Positions 1 to 5,992 of a stretch of 6,902 nucleotides of DNA are shown here, one piece after another; position 1 is the stretch's first letter; every line of letters starts with the position of its first letter. The DNA is from an uncultured Ruminococcus sp. (GTDB lineage Bacteria; Bacillota; Clostridia; Oscillospirales; Ruminococcaceae), in contig CAMJES010000116.1 in the NCBI GenBank assembly GCA_946404705.1, forward strand, positions 1-6,902, written 5' to 3'. The notes beneath the pieces were generated by a model that saw only the letters and a program-made list of their open reading frames with translations, had not been told where the DNA came from and searched no databases. Made by a program: the position numbers and the translations under genes.

Positions 1-411
1 GTGGTCGGAGTGCGGATGCGTCGCGATAACATAATCAAGCCTTTCTATCCCAAGCCCGTCAAGAACCGCAAATACATCTTCCGCTGCTTCTTTTTCGCCC
101 GAATCAATAAGCACATTCTTTCCGCCGTAAGAAATAAGCTCGCAGTCGCCCTGCCCCACATCGATGTAACGTATCTGCAGGTCTGCGTCCTTTTCGATGA
201 AGTTGTTCACAACAGCCGCAGGCTCGTCCTTTGCTCCCTTTTCAAGATACGCTCCGTAAAAGAACGCCCCGACAAAAATCAGTATCAATATCAGCGCAGG
301 AGCAGATAAACCTCTGTGAAAAAGCCGTCTTAGGCTTTGTTCTTCCCTGTATGCGCTTTTTGCCGATGTTTTTGACCTTGATTTTGACGATGTGCCTTTC
401 CTTGCTGCCAA
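1..411 (-). CDS. ComEC-like metallo-beta-lactamase-fold hydrolase with N-terminal membrane anchor (partial, C-terminus outside window)
   Basis: The first 137 codons are present; the gene runs off the left edge. Residues 1-36 are basic (Lys/Arg/Ser-rich), residues about 38-56 form one hydrophobic membrane segment, and the metallo-beta-lactamase domain starts near residue 78. The stretch IRYIDVGQGDCELI (80-93), then VLIDSG (100-105) and THPHSDH (131-137), is the signature of the C-terminal hydrolase domain of ComEC/Rec2 and its stand-alone relatives. H132, H134, D136 and H137 are the HxHxDH metal ligands. With the basic end inside, the catalytic domain would lie outside the membrane. Substrate unknown; stand-alone members are usually annotated as competence-like or MBL-fold hydrolases, and this fragment lacks the ComEC channel domain before the hydrolase. 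The start is TTG at 411-409, the only standard start before the membrane segment, behind GGAAGTGAT. It overlaps ygiQ by 82 nt, suggesting coupled translation. Family is secure; exact start and function less so. Confidence 0.85.
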   Translation of the reverse strand, partial: MAARKGTSSKSRSKTSAKSAYREEQSLRRLFHRGLSAPALILILIFVGAFFYGAYLEKGAKDEPAAVVNNFIEKDADLQIRYIDVGQGDCELISYGGKNVLIDSGEKEAAEDVFAVLDGLGIERLDYVIATHPHSDH

Positions 412-2291
412 TTTCTATCACTTCCGTTTCCCGAGGAATTTCTTCCGCCCTTGCCGCCCGAAGCCTTTTTCCGAAGGCGTTCGTTCTGCTCACGAAGATA
501 CTGCGCATCGGGCTTGACAAGACAGCCGCTTGTGTTTCCGATAAGGTCGGTGCGGCGAGCCTTCTGCAAAGCCTCAATGCATTTGCGCTGATTCTGCGGA
601 CGGAAATACTGTAAAAGCGCGCGCTGCATACCCTTTTCCTCCGCCGTCTTAGGAACATATACCTTTTCCAGCGTGTAAGGATCCATTTCCGTGTAAAACA
701 TACAAGTCGAAAGCGTTCCCGGCGTCGGATAGAAATCCTGAACCTGCTCGGGGCGCATTTTGAGCGATTTAAGGAACAGCGCAAGCTCGACCGCATCATT
801 TAACGTGCTGCCGGGGTGCGAGGACATCAGATACGGCACAAGATACTGCTCCTTGCCGATCTGATTTGTCATTTTATAAAATTTATCTTGGAACTTCTTG
901 TAAGCTTCAATGTGCGGCTTGCCCATTTTGTCAAGAACCGCCGCCGAACAATGCTCGGGCGCAACCTTAAGCTGACCGCTGACATGATTTTCGATAAGCT
1001 CACGCATAAACTCATCGTCCTTGTCCTCGATAAGATAATCATAGCGAATTCCGCTTCGGATGAATACCTTTTTTACCTTTGGTATCTCCCTTATTTTGCG
1101 CAGCATTTCAAGATATTCGCTGTGGTCAACAACAAGGTTTTTACACGGCTCGGGCGCAAGGCACTTTCTGCCCTTGCAAAGTCCGTGTTCAATCTGCTTA
1201 TCACAGCTTGTCCGCCTAAAATTAGCCGTAGGGCCGCCTACATCGTGAATATAACCCTTAAAATTCGGCAAGGTCGTCAAAAGCTTCGCCTCACGCAGAA
1301 CACTCTCCTCGCTGCGAACAGCAATTCGCCTGCCTTGATGAAGCGCAATTGAACAGAAGTTGCAGAACCCGAAACAGCCGCGGTTGTGCGTAATGGAGAA
1401 CTCGACTTCCTTTATGCCCGGAACGCCGCCCTCCTTTTCATATATCGGGTGATACGTCCTCATGTACGGCAGCTCATAAACCGCGTCAAGTTCTTCTGTC
1501 GTAAGCACGGGAGAGGGCGCAGTCTGAACGAGCATCATATCGTCCTGACGCTGGATTATCGTCTTTCCGTAAACTTCGTCCTGCCAGTCGTACTGTATGC
1601 GGCAAGCCTTCGCATATTCAGCCTTGTTCTCACGGCAGGCTTTGAGTGACGGACATTCGACAGCACCGTAAGGCGTGTCAACAGGCTTTACAAGATAAGC
1701 CGTTCCGCGAATGTCCTTTAGGTCGTGTATGTCCTCACCCTTTGCAAGTCGTGTGCATATCTCCGTTACCTGATGCTCGCCCATTCCGTACATAAGCAGA
1801 TCGGCTCCGCTGTCATAAAGTATGGACGGACGAACCGCGTCATCCCAGTAATCATAGTGCGCAAAGCGGCGCAGCGAAGCCTCCAAACCGCCGATAGCGA
1901 TAGGAATGTCGCCGTAAGCCTCGCGCAGCTTTTTGCAGTAAACTATGACCGCACGGTCGGGGCGCTTTCCTGCCTTTCCGCCTGCCGTGTAAGCGTCATC
2001 GGAACGCTTGCGCTTTGCCGAGGTGTAGTGCGCGACCATGCTGTCAATATTTCCCGAAGTCACAAGGAACGCATACTTCGGCTTTCCGAGCCTCATAAAG
2101 TCACGGGTGCTGTGCCAGTCGGGCTGTGCTATCATTCCGACCGTGAACCCAAGACTCTCCACAACTCGCGAAATTATCGAAATGCCAAAGCTCGGGTGGT
2201 CGACATAGCTGTCACCCGTAATGCAGATAAAGTCAAGCTGCTCTATCCCACGCTCCTGCATATCCTCTTTTGATATAGGTAAAAACGGCAT
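330..2291 (-). CDS. ygiQ: YgiQ-family (UPF0313) radical SAM protein
   Basis: A 653-residue protein, close to full length for the YgiQ family. Residues about 5-300 match the family-specific N-terminal region (for example GDSYVDHPSFG at 26-36 and IAIGGLEASLRRFAHYDYWDD at 131-151). The radical SAM core follows, with its cluster-binding motif CFGFCNFC (C306, C310, C313) in the CxxxCxxC spacing that holds a 4Fe-4S cluster and S-adenosylmethionine. A second cysteine group, C363, C372, C377 and C383, follows HDVGGPTANF (349-358) and could bind another metal centre. Residues 441-526 (LKVAPEHCS, HPGST, QVQDFYPTPGT) are typical of the C-terminal half of the fold. From about 605 the tail is a low-complexity Lys/Arg/Gly/Asn/Gln stretch, poorly conserved in general. 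The family is cytoplasmic; its reaction is unknown. ATG start with AAAGGAG five bases upstream. The 3' end overlaps the hydrolase gene by 82 nt. Confidence 0.95.
   Translation of the reverse strand: MPFLPISKEDMQERGIEQLDFICITGDSYVDHPSFGISIISRVVESLGFTVGMIAQPDWHSTRDFMRLGKPKYAFLVTSGNIDSMVAHYTSAKRKRSDDAYTAGGKAGKRPDRAVIVYCKKLREAYGDIPIAIGGLEASLRRFAHYDYWDDAVRPSILYDSGADLLMYGMGEHQVTEICTRLAKGEDIHDLKDIRGTAYLVKPVDTPYGAVECPSLKACRENKAEYAKACRIQYDWQDEVYGKTIIQRQDDMMLVQTAPSPVLTTEELDAVYELPYMRTYHPIYEKEGGVPGIKEVEFSITHNRGCFGFCNFCSIALHQGRRIAVRSEESVLREAKLLTTLPNFKGYIHDVGGPTANFRRTSCDKQIEHGLCKGRKCLAPEPCKNLVVDHSEYLEMLRKIREIPKVKKVFIRSGIRYDYLIEDKDDEFMRELIENHVSGQLKVAPEHCSAAVLDKMGKPHIEAYKKFQDKFYKMTNQIGKEQYLVPYLMSSHPGSTLNDAVELALFLKSLKMRPEQVQDFYPTPGTLSTCMFYTEMDPYTLEKVYVPKTAEEKGMQRALLQYFRPQNQRKCIEALQKARRTDLIGNTSGCLVKPDAQYLREQNERLRKKASGGKGGRNSSGNGSDRNWQQGKAHRQNQGQKHRQKAHTGKNKA
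417..425 (-). promoter_or_regulatory. Ribosome binding site deciding the TTG start of the hydrolase gene
   Basis: Read on the minus strand, GGAAGTGAT matches 8 of 9 bases of GGAGGTGAT, the complement of the 16S rRNA tail. Five bases (AGAAA) separate it from the TTG at 411-409. The site lies inside the ygiQ coding region. It is the main reason for calling a TTG start that overlaps ygiQ. Confidence 0.55.
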
Positions 2292-2326
2292 AAAAACTCC
2301 TTTTTGCGTAAACCATAGTGATTGTT

Positions 2327-2360
2327 TAATGCGTAATTCGTAATGCGTAATGCGTAATTA
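2327..2360. repeat. Left heptamer array (TAATGCG/TAATTCG), inverted partner of 3194-3226
   Basis: Read on the plus strand, tandem 7-mers run TAATGCG, TAATTCG, TAATGCG, TAATGCG, then TAATTA. The mirror-image array occurs at 3194-3226 on the other strand, so the two face each other like terminal inverted repeats, with the outermost unit TAATGCG in both. The array lies in the ygiQ 5' untranslated region, 36 nt upstream of the start codon. In-phase 7-bp units exclude chance similarity. Confidence 0.9.
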
Positions 2361-2394
2361 TTTTAAACCGCAAATATGTTGCGAAAAAGCGAAC
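2335..2394. repeat. 60-nt direct repeat, copy 1 (upstream of ygiQ)
   Basis: Aligned without gaps to 3031-3090 (offset 696), about 46 of 60 positions are identical. The best-kept blocks are AATTCG, GTAATGCG, AATTATT, CGCAAAT and CGAAAAA. The first 26 bases overlap the left heptamer array and the rest extends past it. Both copies have the same orientation and each sits a short distance upstream of a minus-strand gene. Confidence 0.75.
2360..2388 (-). promoter_or_regulatory. Possible promoter upstream of ygiQ, inside the 60-nt repeat
   Basis: On the minus strand a -10-like TAAAAT (2365-2360) is preceded, after 17 bases, by TTTTTC (2388-2383). The -35 match is poor (2 of 6 to TTGACA). The same arrangement occurs at the aligned position of the second repeat copy, where the -10 is a perfect TATAAT. 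It lies about 69 nt upstream of the ygiQ ATG. Because ygiQ follows a foreign-looking block and a possible terminator, it needs its own promoter or readthrough. The call is weak. Confidence 0.3.
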
Positions 2395-2409
2395 AGCAGC
2401 ATAGCTGTT
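2384..2409 (-). terminator. Candidate terminator after the small membrane-protein gene
   Basis: Transcribed on the minus strand, AACAGC (2409-2404) pairs with GCTGTT (2397-2392) across a 6-nt loop TATGCT, followed by CGC and five T (2388-2384). It begins five bases after the TAA stop at 2417-2415. The stem is short (6 bp) and the T run is offset by three bases, so efficiency would be modest and some readthrough into ygiQ is possible. Confidence 0.4.
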
Positions 2410-2414
2410 TAATT

Positions 2415-3011
2415 TTATCCAAACCACGAAATATAAAAATCATAATATCCGGACAAAACCAATAAAACCGAAGTCACCACAAGAATACATATCCATATAA
2501 AAACTTTGAAAATGTTTCTGATGATTTTTTCTTCGCAATATGATCGGTATGACGTTTGGATAGCAATATATCCTCCAATTACTCCCCCAAAAAGCGAGGG
2601 TATTATACCTGTCGCCTTATTGTTCTTCACAAGCTTGTAAGCCGCAATATTCACTGCCAAAATCACCGGTATCAGAATTATCCGCAAAATCGGTATAAAT
2701 CTCAGTGCGCCATACAACAAAAGGATTGTCCATACACCTAAAGGCATCGCAAGATCTTCAATAAAAAACAACGATAACGTCAGCGCAATACCAATAATAT
2801 CAATTATATGATCTTTTATGAAATTACCCTTTAACGGCAACGGTGAAGCGTATTCCACATTAGGCGGTATATACGGAGTATCTGTTTTTTTCTCGGTATT
2901 TGGAGCGGTCGGCGGTGTATAAGCGCTGTTCTCTTTTCTCTTGAAAGAAAGGCGCGAAAAAGGACCATAGTCAACAAAATCATAAAAAGCATCAATGATC
3001 TTTTTCAGCAT
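2415..3011 (-). CDS. Unrecognised small multi-pass membrane protein
   Basis: I do not recognise a family. The 198-residue protein begins with a short amphipathic stretch (MLKKIIDAFYDFVDYG), then a Pro/Thr/Lys-rich linker (about 24-62, with YTPPTAP and YIPPN). Four or five hydrophobic segments follow at about 68-85, 91-104, 108-125, 134-152 and 166-187. A loop between the third and fourth holds KLVKNNKAT, and the fourth contains LFGGVIGG. The order Asn-helix, basic loop, GGxxGG helix, charged loop, last helix faintly recalls DUF1294 proteins; this is speculation. ATG at 3011-3009 is chosen because GGGGGGA stands seven bases upstream; a TTG at 3026-3024 would give 203 residues but lies on that purine run. 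The gene is clearly richer in A/T codons (Ile AUA/AUU, Lys AAA) than ygiQ and ftsK and lies between inverted repeat arrays, suggesting separate origin. A real gene is likely; function unknown. Confidence 0.75.
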   Translation of the reverse strand: MLKKIIDAFYDFVDYGPFSRLSFKRKENSAYTPPTAPNTEKKTDTPYIPPNVEYASPLPLKGNFIKDHIIDIIGIALTLSLFFIEDLAMPLGVWTILLLYGALRFIPILRIILIPVILAVNIAAYKLVKNNKATGIIPSLFGGVIGGYIAIQTSYRSYCEEKIIRNIFKVFIWICILVVTSVLLVLSGYYDFYISWFG

Positions 3012-3018
3012 ATCCAAT

Positions 3019-3024
3019 CCCCCC
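3019..3024 (-). promoter_or_regulatory. Ribosome binding site favouring the ATG at 3011
   Basis: Six G residues on the minus strand, followed by ATTGGAT and the ATG at 3011-3009. The G run can pair with the CCUCC of 16S rRNA through one G-U pair. Spacing of seven fits the ATG, whereas the upstream TTG (3026-3024) would consume the site and has no comparable element before it. Confidence 0.5.
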
Positions 3025-3030
3025 AATTTA

Positions 3031-3090
3031 AATTCGGAATGTGTAATGCGGAATTATTATAAATCGCAAATGCATCACGAAAAACGAAAT
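3031..3090. repeat. 60-nt direct repeat, copy 2 (upstream of the small membrane-protein gene)
   Basis: Same orientation as 2335-2394, with about 46 of 60 identical positions in an ungapped alignment. It begins 20 bases upstream of the membrane-protein ATG and spans the TATAAT. A shorter third piece with AATTCGGAATTATT follows at 3103-3116, in the same direction, and contains a 13-bp near-perfect palindrome (TAATTC-G-GAATTA). Confidence 0.75.
3056..3084 (-). promoter_or_regulatory. Possible promoter for the small membrane-protein gene
   Basis: A perfect TATAAT lies on the minus strand at 3061-3056, 44 bases upstream of the ATG at 3011. The hexamer 17 bases further upstream is TTTTTC (3084-3079), a poor -35. 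The element lies inside repeat copy 2 and is position-for-position equivalent to the ygiQ-proximal element at 2388-2360. Confidence 0.4.
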
Positions 3091-3116
3091 TTTCCTCGTC
3101 TTAATTCGGAATTATT

Positions 3117-3135
3117 AAAAAACGATCCATCGTTT
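3117..3135 (-). terminator. Weak candidate terminator downstream of ftsK
   Basis: On the minus strand AAACGA (3135-3130) and TCGTTT (3125-3120) can pair around the loop TGGA, followed by three more T to give a six-T run. It lies about 90 nt past the ftsK stop, directly after the GC-rich hairpin at 3140-3158. The stem is AT-rich and short, so the call is tentative; the two hairpins together could end the uppP-ftsK transcript. Confidence 0.3.
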
Positions 3136-3139
3136 CAAC

Positions 3140-3158
3140 GGGACGGGAAACCCGTCCC
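3140..3158. repeat. GC-rich perfect hairpin (GGGACGGG-AAA-CCCGTCCC)
   Basis: An 8-bp perfect inverted repeat with a 3-nt loop stands in an otherwise AT-rich intergenic stretch. Neither strand has a T run immediately after it, so it is not a standard intrinsic terminator alone. From general knowledge, GTAGGGGACGGG-type palindromes recur between genes in some Clostridia genomes, which suggests a dispersed repeat module; this window holds only one copy. Confidence 0.65.
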
Positions 3159-3193
3159 CTACAAAATCTCGTAATATACGGAACAGCGAAGCC

Positions 3194-3226
3194 AATTACG
3201 CATTACGAATTACGCATTACGCATTA
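3194..3226. repeat. Right heptamer array, inverted partner of 2327-2360
   Basis: On the minus strand, from 3226 inward, the units read TAATGCG, TAATGCG, TAATTCG, TAATGCG, TAATT. They are the same heptamers as at 2327-2360 in opposite orientation, differing only in which unit carries TTCG. The outermost TAA (3226-3224) is also the stop codon of ftsK, so the array abuts and partly overlaps that gene. Confidence 0.9.
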
Positions 3227-5977
3227 TTCAGTATCTTCCAATTCCGCCACAACCTCGTCAAATATCTCCGAGCCGCCGTCACCAACGGGTTCGGAAATAA
3301 CGTCCTGATTGATGAGCTTACGTTTGAGCCACATATCCTTTGTGATAATGACCGCACGGGGCTTTGAACCCTCGTAAGGACCTACAACGCCAAGCTCTTC
3401 AAGCTGATCCATTATTCGCGCCGCACGGGCATAACCAAGCTTAAGCTTTCTCTGCAAATACGATACCGAAGCTTGTCCTGCCTCGCAAAGCACCTCAACA
3501 GCACGGTCGATTATCTCCTCATCGCTGCCGTCACCAACGGGAACATCGGAGGAATTATCCCCCTTGCCCTCGCCCTTAGGAACGGGCGTTGCCTTTTCTA
3601 TCTCCTCGATTATCTCGCTCGAATATTCGACCTGACCGCCGCTCTTGATGAACGAAACGACCGCTTCAACTTCCTTTGTCGAAACAAAGCAGCCCTGAAC
3701 ACGCACAGGCTTCGGGATGCCCTGCGGATAGTATAGCATATCGCCGTAACCAAGCAGCTTTTCCGCACCTGCCGTATCAATAATAGTACGGCTGTCGATC
3801 TGCGATGAAACCGTGAGCGCGATTCGTGACGGAATGTTCGCCTTGATAAGACCCGTGATAACATCAACGGTCGGACGCTGCGTTGCAATGATAAGGTGCA
3901 TACCTGCGGCTCTCGCCATCTGCGCCAAACGGCAGATAGAGTCTTCGACCTCGTTCGAGCAAGCCATCATAAGGTCGGCAAGCTCGTCTATCGCAATGAC
4001 TATCCTCGGCAGCGGCTCAACACCGTCCGTTTCGGCAGCCATTTCATTGTATCCGTTAAGGTCACGAACATTGCTGTCTGCAAAAAGCTTGTATCTCTTT
4101 AGCATCTCCTGAACCGCCCACGAAAGCGCACCTGCCGCCTTTCTCGGGTCGGTGACAACGGGTATAAGCAGATGCGGTATGCCGTCATAAACCTTGAATT
4201 CAACCATCTTCGGGTCGATAAGCACAAGGCGTACTTCATCGGGCGACGCATTGTAAAGAATGCTCATAATTATACTGTTTGTACAAACAGATTTACCCGA
4301 ACCCGTAGTACCTGCAATGATAACGTGCGGAAGCTTTGCAATATCTCCGACAATAACTTCGCCGTCAATGTTCTTTCCGACAACGAACGAAAGCTTGCTC
4401 TTAGCGTTCGAGAACTCCTCGCTCTCTATCATCTCACGGATAGAAACCGTGTCCTTTACCCTGTTAGGAACTTCAATCCCGACAGCAGCCTTTCCCGGAA
4501 TTGGCGCTTCGATACGAACGCCTGCCGCCGCAAGATTGAGCGCAATATCGTCCGCAAGCGCAGTTATCTTCGATATCTTTACACCTGCGCTCGGCTGAAG
4601 CTCATATCGCGTTACGGTCGGGCCGCGGTGAATGTCAACGATCCTCGTCTGAACGCCGAAACTTTTGAGCGTGTCAACAAGCGTGTCAGCGTTGCTCTTC
4701 ATCTCGGCTTCCGCCTGCTCGGAATTGCTCTCATTGTCCGCTTGTTTAAGCAGATCTATCGGAGGGAACGTGTAAACGAACGCCTCCTGCTTGTTCTCGG
4801 TTATCTCGTGCTGAATATCGGCAGCCGTAGGCGCATCGGGCATATCAAGCTCCTCGGTCGAAGCGATCTTTTCCGAAGCAAGCGTGGACTGCTTTGAAAC
4901 AGGCTTTTTGTTTGCCATAGCAACTGCAATGTCCTTTTTAAGCTGCGCATTTTCGTCTTTTGGTACAACCGTTACATTCTCCGCAGACTTTGCCGAAACA
5001 GCGACAGCCGCCGAAGCAGCCGCTTTTTTCGGTGCAGCCGCAGCCTTCTTTATAATATCGTCAAGCTCGCTCGAAGCCGATTTGAGCTGCTCCCTTGCAA
5101 GCTCCTTGTCTGCTGCAAGAGCCTTGTTCTCCGCAATTTTCGGCGCAGAGGACGGAATAGGCAAACCCTCGTCCGTGAATTCCTTAGGCGGCTCGGTGAG
5201 CGTTCCCGTTGCCTTTATCTGCTCTGACTGCGAAAGCTTCTGTCCTGCAGGCATGGGGATATCCACATTGAAATCCTTCTGCTGCTTTTCGGCTATCTTT
5301 GCGGGAACATCGGCGTTCGGAACAGCCTTTTTGCCGTTTTTTGCCCCCGGAGGCGGTACAAAATCGGGCGTTTCGACATAGCTCTCCGCACGGACAGCGC
5401 TTGCCTTCGCAATGCTGTTGCGTATCATCTTGAAAAGGTCGATAACCGTCTTGTTTGCGACGACCATTATATATACAAAGCATAAAAGCACAATTATTAT
5501 CGAAGCGCCGACCCTCTTGAAAAGCGCAAGCAAAGGTCCTGCGATTATAATGCTCATAACTCCGCCGCCGCGAAGCTTTTTGCCCTCGGCGTAAAGCGCA
5601 GGGATAATCTCGTCAAAAAGCCGTTCACCCTGCAGCTCTCCCGAAAAGAATATCTGAACAAATCCCGTCAGCAGAAGCACAGCCGCAGCGCATTGAACTA
5701 TCCGTGTGCTGACATAAAGCTCGGTCTTATCCATAGCAATCATTATCGAAGCGTATATCATAACGACAGGAACGAGAAAAGCCGTTACTCCGAATAGTCC
5801 CAGAAAAATATTATGTATAGTGTTCCAAAGCGATTCGCCCTTTATCAGCGTGAAAGCCGCCGCAAGCACTCCTGCGGCGAACAGCACCGTTGACCATAAA
5901 ACTCTGTCACGGCGGCGGTCATTCTCGTTCTGACGGGCAATTTCCTCCTTAGTCGCCTTTGTCCTGTTTTGTGCCAA
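3224..5977 (-). CDS. ftsK: FtsK/SpoIIIE-family DNA translocase
   Basis: This 917-residue membrane-anchored ATPase pumps chromosomal DNA through the closing division septum or into the forespore; which role applies cannot be read from sequence. Hydrophobic segments lie at about 27-46, 55-80, 93-112 and 140-175, matching the four-helix N-terminal domain. A long Ala/Lys/Pro/Glu-rich linker spans about 195-395. The motor follows: alpha domain (about 395-540, FGVQTRIVDIHRGPTVTRYEL), Walker A GTTGSGKS (556-563), LVLIDPKMVEF (585-595), Walker B IVIAIDELADLMM (659-671, D664/E665) and LIIATQRPTVDVITG (695-709). A winged-helix gamma domain (about 818-885, LQRKLKLGYARAARIMDQLEELGVVGP) recognises polar guide sequences in the family. 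All key residues are present. The start is TTG at 5977-5975 behind GGAGGG. Fifteen bases separate it from uppP, so co-transcription is likely. Its TAA stop is contributed by the neighbouring repeat array. Confidence 0.96.
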   Translation of the reverse strand: MAQNRTKATKEEIARQNENDRRRDRVLWSTVLFAAGVLAAAFTLIKGESLWNTIHNIFLGLFGVTAFLVPVVMIYASIMIAMDKTELYVSTRIVQCAAAVLLLTGFVQIFFSGELQGERLFDEIIPALYAEGKKLRGGGVMSIIIAGPLLALFKRVGASIIIVLLCFVYIMVVANKTVIDLFKMIRNSIAKASAVRAESYVETPDFVPPPGAKNGKKAVPNADVPAKIAEKQQKDFNVDIPMPAGQKLSQSEQIKATGTLTEPPKEFTDEGLPIPSSAPKIAENKALAADKELAREQLKSASSELDDIIKKAAAAPKKAAASAAVAVSAKSAENVTVVPKDENAQLKKDIAVAMANKKPVSKQSTLASEKIASTEELDMPDAPTAADIQHEITENKQEAFVYTFPPIDLLKQADNESNSEQAEAEMKSNADTLVDTLKSFGVQTRIVDIHRGPTVTRYELQPSAGVKISKITALADDIALNLAAAGVRIEAPIPGKAAVGIEVPNRVKDTVSIREMIESEEFSNAKSKLSFVVGKNIDGEVIVGDIAKLPHVIIAGTTGSGKSVCTNSIIMSILYNASPDEVRLVLIDPKMVEFKVYDGIPHLLIPVVTDPRKAAGALSWAVQEMLKRYKLFADSNVRDLNGYNEMAAETDGVEPLPRIVIAIDELADLMMACSNEVEDSICRLAQMARAAGMHLIIATQRPTVDVITGLIKANIPSRIALTVSSQIDSRTIIDTAGAEKLLGYGDMLYYPQGIPKPVRVQGCFVSTKEVEAVVSFIKSGGQVEYSSEIIEEIEKATPVPKGEGKGDNSSDVPVGDGSDEEIIDRAVEVLCEAGQASVSYLQRKLKLGYARAARIMDQLEELGVVGPYEGSKPRAVIITKDMWLKRKLINQDVISEPVGDGGSEIFDEVVAELEDTE

Positions 5978-5983
5978 ATTTAT

Positions 5984-5989
5984 CCCTCC
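5984..5989 (-). promoter_or_regulatory. Ribosome binding site deciding the TTG start of ftsK
   Basis: GGAGGG on the minus strand, six bases (ATAAAT) before TTG at 5977-5975. It fills most of the 15-nt gap after the uppP stop. The next in-frame ATG lies deep in the membrane domain, so the TTG is well supported. Confidence 0.8.
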
Positions 5990-5992
5990 GGT

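Larger units (their letters stand above)
2327..3226. mobile_element. Putative 900-bp repeat-bounded cassette carrying one membrane-protein gene
   Basis: Facing heptamer arrays mark both ends. Between them are the AT-rich membrane-protein gene, two direct 60-nt repeats, a partial third copy and a GC-rich hairpin. The flanking genes (ftsK and ygiQ) differ in composition from the inside. No transposase, integrase or reverse transcriptase is encoded, so any movement would need enzymes supplied elsewhere. The ends can be read as ATGCG... flanked by TA on both sides, which would fit a TA target duplication, but the repeat itself contains TA, so this is not diagnostic. The alternative is two unrelated insertions of a dispersed intergenic repeat in opposite orientation. 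Confidence 0.45.

Noticed and set aside
242..799. A 185-codon minus-strand frame overlapping ygiQ and the hydrolase gene
   Set aside because: It is Arg-rich and out of frame with both motif-supported genes, a typical shadow.
816..1352. Plus-strand open frames across ygiQ (816-1352, 1386-1649, 1725-2273)
   Set aside because: They lie opposite the radical SAM core of ygiQ, lack convincing ribosome sites and show no family motifs.
2327..2360. CRISPR array or regulator iteron cluster
   Set aside because: The 7-bp units are directly adjacent without spacers and far too short for CRISPR. No replication initiator gene is nearby to support iterons.
3011..3026. TTG at 3026-3024 as start of the small membrane protein
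   Set aside because: It lies on the G run that forms the likely ribosome site for the ATG at 3011, and no other ribosome site precedes it.
4172..4897. A 241-codon open frame on the plus strand
   Set aside because: It is antisense to the conserved motor and linker of ftsK, whose motifs prove the minus-strand frame. Its predicted product is Arg/Asn/Leu-rich with no recognisable motif, as expected of a shadow frame.
4790..5400. Low-complexity Ala/Lys/Pro linker of FtsK as a sign of frameshift or pseudogene
   Set aside because: The reading frame is uninterrupted, and long variable linkers between membrane and motor domains are normal in FtsK proteins.
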